Of a DNA stretch of 7,257 nucleotides, positions 5,769 to 7,257 are shown one piece after another (positions within the stretch are counted from its first letter, which is position 1; the number at the start of each line of letters is the position of its first letter). The translations under genes and the position numbers were made by a program. The notes beneath the pieces are model-generated. The model did no database searches, was not told where the DNA came from, and was given only the letters and a program-made list of their open reading frames with translations. Source of the stretch: Mycobacterium sp. (GTDB lineage: Bacteria; Actinomycetota; Actinomycetes; Mycobacteriales; Mycobacteriaceae). The stretch is from contig VERS01000096.1 in the NCBI GenBank assembly GCA_018882545.1, positions 1 through 7,257 of the forward strand, in the 5' to 3' direction.

Positions 5769-5816
5769 ACTAGCAGACCAACATTGGTTGACTAACCCTA
5801 GTTCCCTGCCTACCAT
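5769..5816 (+). promoter_or_regulatory. Leaderless SigA-type promoter and operator of the second vapBC
   Basis: TTGACT (5788-5793), a 17-bp spacer and TACCAT (5811-5816) form a near-ideal promoter. Seven bases separate the -10 from the vapB GTG at 5824, so +1 falls on the start codon. Overlapping and flanking the -35 are ACCAA-CA-TTGGT (5777-5788), GGTT-GACT-AACC (5786-5797) and an outer ACTAG (5769-5773) / CTAGT (5798-5802) pair. This is a compact symmetrical region suited to binding by a Phd-type dimer. Confidence 0.7.
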
Positions 5817-5823
5817 CGGGGAT

Positions 5824-6054
5824 GTGAAACAGGTCAAAGTGCAGTATGCGAAGACGCATCTGTCGGCGCTGCTGGCCGCGGTCGAGCGTGGTGAGGAGTT
5901 CGTCATCGCACGCGGCGATCACCCGGCGGCACGTCTGGTTCCGATCGAGCCGCGCCACTCACGAGATCTGGGATTCGTCTCCTACACGGTGCCCGACGGT
6001 TTCCTCGATGCCCTGCCCGACGAGGAACTCGCCGCCTGGGAAGGCAACGGTTGA
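5824..6054 (+). CDS. vapB: VapB antitoxin, Phd/YefM family (module 2)
   Basis: A 76-residue Phd-type antitoxin. It opens V-K-Q-V-K-V-Q-Y-A-K-T-H-L-S-A-L-L, the canonical Phd start helix, followed by V-E-R-G-E-E-F-V-I-A-R-G-D-H-P-A-A-R-L-V-P-I. The C-terminal part ending D-E-E-L-A-A-W-E-G-N-G is acidic and is the expected VapC-binding tail. I chose GTG 5824 because family homology begins exactly there and the promoter just upstream puts the transcript start on it; the open frame upstream to 5698 has no such support. It overlaps vapC by TTGA. It differs strongly in sequence from the first VapB, so the two modules are not a recent duplication. Confidence 0.9.
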   Translation: MKQVKVQYAKTHLSALLAAVERGEEFVIARGDHPAARLVPIEPRHSRDLGFVSYTVPDGFLDALPDEELAAWEGNG

Positions 6055-6440
6055 GCTATCTGCTCGATACCCACGTCACCCTCTGGGCCCTGACAGACCC
6101 CACCCGCCTGGGGCCCGCCGCACGCGAGGTCATCGAGAACCCCTCCTCACGGCTCGTCGTCTCCGCAGTTTCGGCATGGGAAATCGCCACCAAACAGCGG
6201 CTCGGGAAACTGCCACAGGCCGACGTTCTGCTTGGTGCTTACGCGAAGCACCTCGATCGCCTTGGAGTGGTCAGACTGGCGATGACCGAGGACCACGCCC
6301 TGCTCGCGGGACGATTGGAATGGAACCATCGTGATCCGTTCGACCGCATGCTGGCCGCGCAGGCAATGATCGAGTCCCTGGTGATCATCACCGGTGACCC
6401 TGCCCTGGCCGACTGCCCGGGCGTGCCAACCCTCTGGTGA
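6051..6440 (+). CDS. vapC: VapC toxin, PIN domain ribonuclease (module 2)
   Basis: A 129-residue PIN toxin of the L-L-D-T-H-x-x-L-W subgroup that typically pairs with Phd antitoxins. Catalytic acids: D6 in L-L-D-T-H, E44 in S-A-W-E-I-A-T-K, D95 and D98 in H-R-D-P-F-D-R-M-L-A-A-Q-A, and D116 in I-I-T-G-D-P. All are present, so the enzyme should be active. It starts with TTG within the antitoxin stop codon. A GGGAAGG sequence six bases upstream gives it a real Shine-Dalgarno site, unlike the first vapC. Its end is only 32 bases from the stop of the convergent DUF3097 gene. RNA target unknown. Confidence 0.92.
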   Translation: MSYLLDTHVTLWALTDPTRLGPAAREVIENPSSRLVVSAVSAWEIATKQRLGKLPQADVLLGAYAKHLDRLGVVRLAMTEDHALLAGRLEWNHRDPFDRMLAAQAMIESLVIITGDPALADCPGVPTLW

Positions 6441-6459
6441 ACCGCGAGACCCCGCCGAG

Positions 6460-6506
6460 AATCTCCCTGGGCCTAATCTCCCTGGGCCGCTGAATCCCCC
6501 TGGGTC
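6460..6506. repeat. Three short tandem repeats at the DUF3097 stop codon
   Basis: AATCTCCCTGGGCC occurs at 6460-6473 and 6475-6488, with a third imperfect copy, AATCCCCCTGGGTC, at 6493-6506 (spacings 15 and 18 bases). On the minus strand they encode T-Q-G-D-S, A-Q-G-D-stop, then A-Q-G-D-S beyond the stop. The gene's end therefore lies within a small repeat expansion. Confidence 0.8.
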
Positions 6507-7257
6507 ACAAAGTCGATCAGTTCCTCGACCCGGCCGATCAGTTCGGGCTCTAGATCCGTCCAGTCGCGGACCGAACCCCTGATGCGCTGCCAGGCGCGCG
6601 CGATGTCGGCTTTCGTACGGTGGGGCCAGCCCAGAGCCTGACAGATCCCGGCCTTCCACTCGACAGCGCGCGGGACGGTCGGCCAGGCGGACAAGCCCAC
6701 CCGTGCGGGTTTGACCGCCTGCCAGATGTCGACGTAGGGATGGCCGACCACCAACATGTGCCGGCCGCCCGGGCCGCGGCGAACCGCCTCGGCGATGCGG
6801 GACTCCTTGGAACCCGCGACGAGGTGGTCGACGAGTACACCGAGGCGCCGGCCGGGGCCGGGTCGGAACTCGGCGACGATGTCGGCCAGATCGTCGACGC
6901 CGCCGAGGTACTCCACGACCACGCCTTCGATCCGGAGGTCATCGCCCCACACCTGCTCGACCAGTTCGGCGTCGTGGCGGCCCTCGACGTAGATACGGCC
7001 GGCCAGGGCGACTCGGGCTTTCGCGCCGACGACCTTCACCGAACCGGAGGCGGTGCGCTGCGGCACTGTCCGGTTCGCCGCGGCCGGTGCGGTCAAGATC
7101 ACCGGGCGGCCGTCCACCCAGAATCCGGGTCCGAGTGGAAAAACCCGCGTGCGGCCGCGCCGGTCCTCGAGTTCGACGCGCCCGCCCTCCACCCGGACGA
7201 CGGCACCCACGTAGCCGGACTGCGGATCTTCCACCACCAGCCCGGTCTCAGCACTGC
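6473..7257 (-). CDS. DUF3097 family protein with TOPRIM-like signature, 5' partial
   Basis: A conserved actinobacterial protein of unknown function. 254 residues are visible from a GTG at 7237, but the frame is open to the window edge (S-A-E-T-G-L-V-V-E-D), and family members carry extra N-terminal sequence, so the true start is outside. Residues 1-80 look like a small beta domain (Y-V-G-A-V-V-R-V-E, R-R-G-R-T-R-V-F-P-L). Residues 81-150 read R-I-Y-V-E-G-R-H-D-A-E-L-V-E, then E-Y-L-G-G, then R-L-G-V-L-V-D-H-L-V-A-G-S-K-E. This resembles a TOPRIM fold as in RNase M5, with E85 and D137 as candidate metal ligands. The C-terminal third is helical with V-E-W-K-A-G and W-P-H-R-T. From memory the family sits near hemW/hrcA/dnaJ in many actinobacteria, so this is probably the core-genome flank of the island. 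Confidence 0.8.
   Translation of the reverse strand, partial: SAETGLVVEDPQSGYVGAVVRVEGGRVELEDRRGRTRVFPLGPGFWVDGRPVILTAPAAANRTVPQRTASGSVKVVGAKARVALAGRIYVEGRHDAELVEQVWGDDLRIEGVVVEYLGGVDDLADIVAEFRPGPGRRLGVLVDHLVAGSKESRIAEAVRRGPGGRHMLVVGHPYVDIWQAVKPARVGLSAWPTVPRAVEWKAGICQALGWPHRTKADIARAWQRIRGSVRDWTDLEPELIGRVEELIDFVTQGDSAAQGD

Noticed and set aside
5698..5823. Longer start for the second vapB at 5698
   Set aside because: Phd homology begins at GTG 5824, and a strong promoter with operator symmetry occupies the upstream bases.

Overview
The window is GC-rich with strong G/C preference at third codon positions. It carries a DUF732 exported protein, a DUF3097 protein, several VapBC modules, and promoters with TANNNT -10 boxes that place the start codon at +1. 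Together these point to a Mycobacteriaceae chromosome (Mycobacterium/Mycolicibacterium type). The organism call is inference from gene content and style, not from a species-specific marker.

Layout. Bases 3-2483 (+) hold most of a large nuclease-helicase with the domain order PLD nuclease, SF2 helicase, DUF3427. This is the architecture of SauUSI-type modification-dependent (type IV) restriction enzymes; its N-terminus lies outside the window. Convergent to it is a small secreted DUF732 protein (2583-2897, -). Next come two damaged genes on the minus strand: an HTH regulator broken by a 1-base frameshift (3137-3617), and a short upstream partner apparently split by extra sequence (3614-3902). 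Bases 3903-4201 hold no convincing gene. A minus-strand pair follows: a NYN-domain (PIN-like) putative RNase (4521-4895) overlapping an XRE-type HTH protein (4240-4476, probably starting at 4524). Divergent from this pair are two complete VapBC modules on the plus strand (5052-5701 and 5824-6440). The window ends in a minus-strand DUF3097 gene (6473 to the edge) that looks like core genome.

Reading. Between the restriction enzyme and the DUF3097 gene there are four consecutive two-gene cassettes. Two are intact Phd/VapC toxin-antitoxin pairs, one is a NYN+XRE pair laid out like a toxin-antitoxin operon, and one is a decayed cassette with an HTH protein as second gene. In all four, the second gene starts inside the stop codon of the first by a 4-base overlap, reading ATGA, CTGA, GTGA and TTGA respectively. 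This looks like an accessory defence/TA island. The most novel candidates are the NYN-XRE pair with its unusual CTG-overlap start and inverted-repeat operator region, and a 13-bp element present in both divergent promoters. A TOPRIM-like signature in the DUF3097 protein is also worth checking. No RNA gene, CRISPR array or complete mobile element was recognised.
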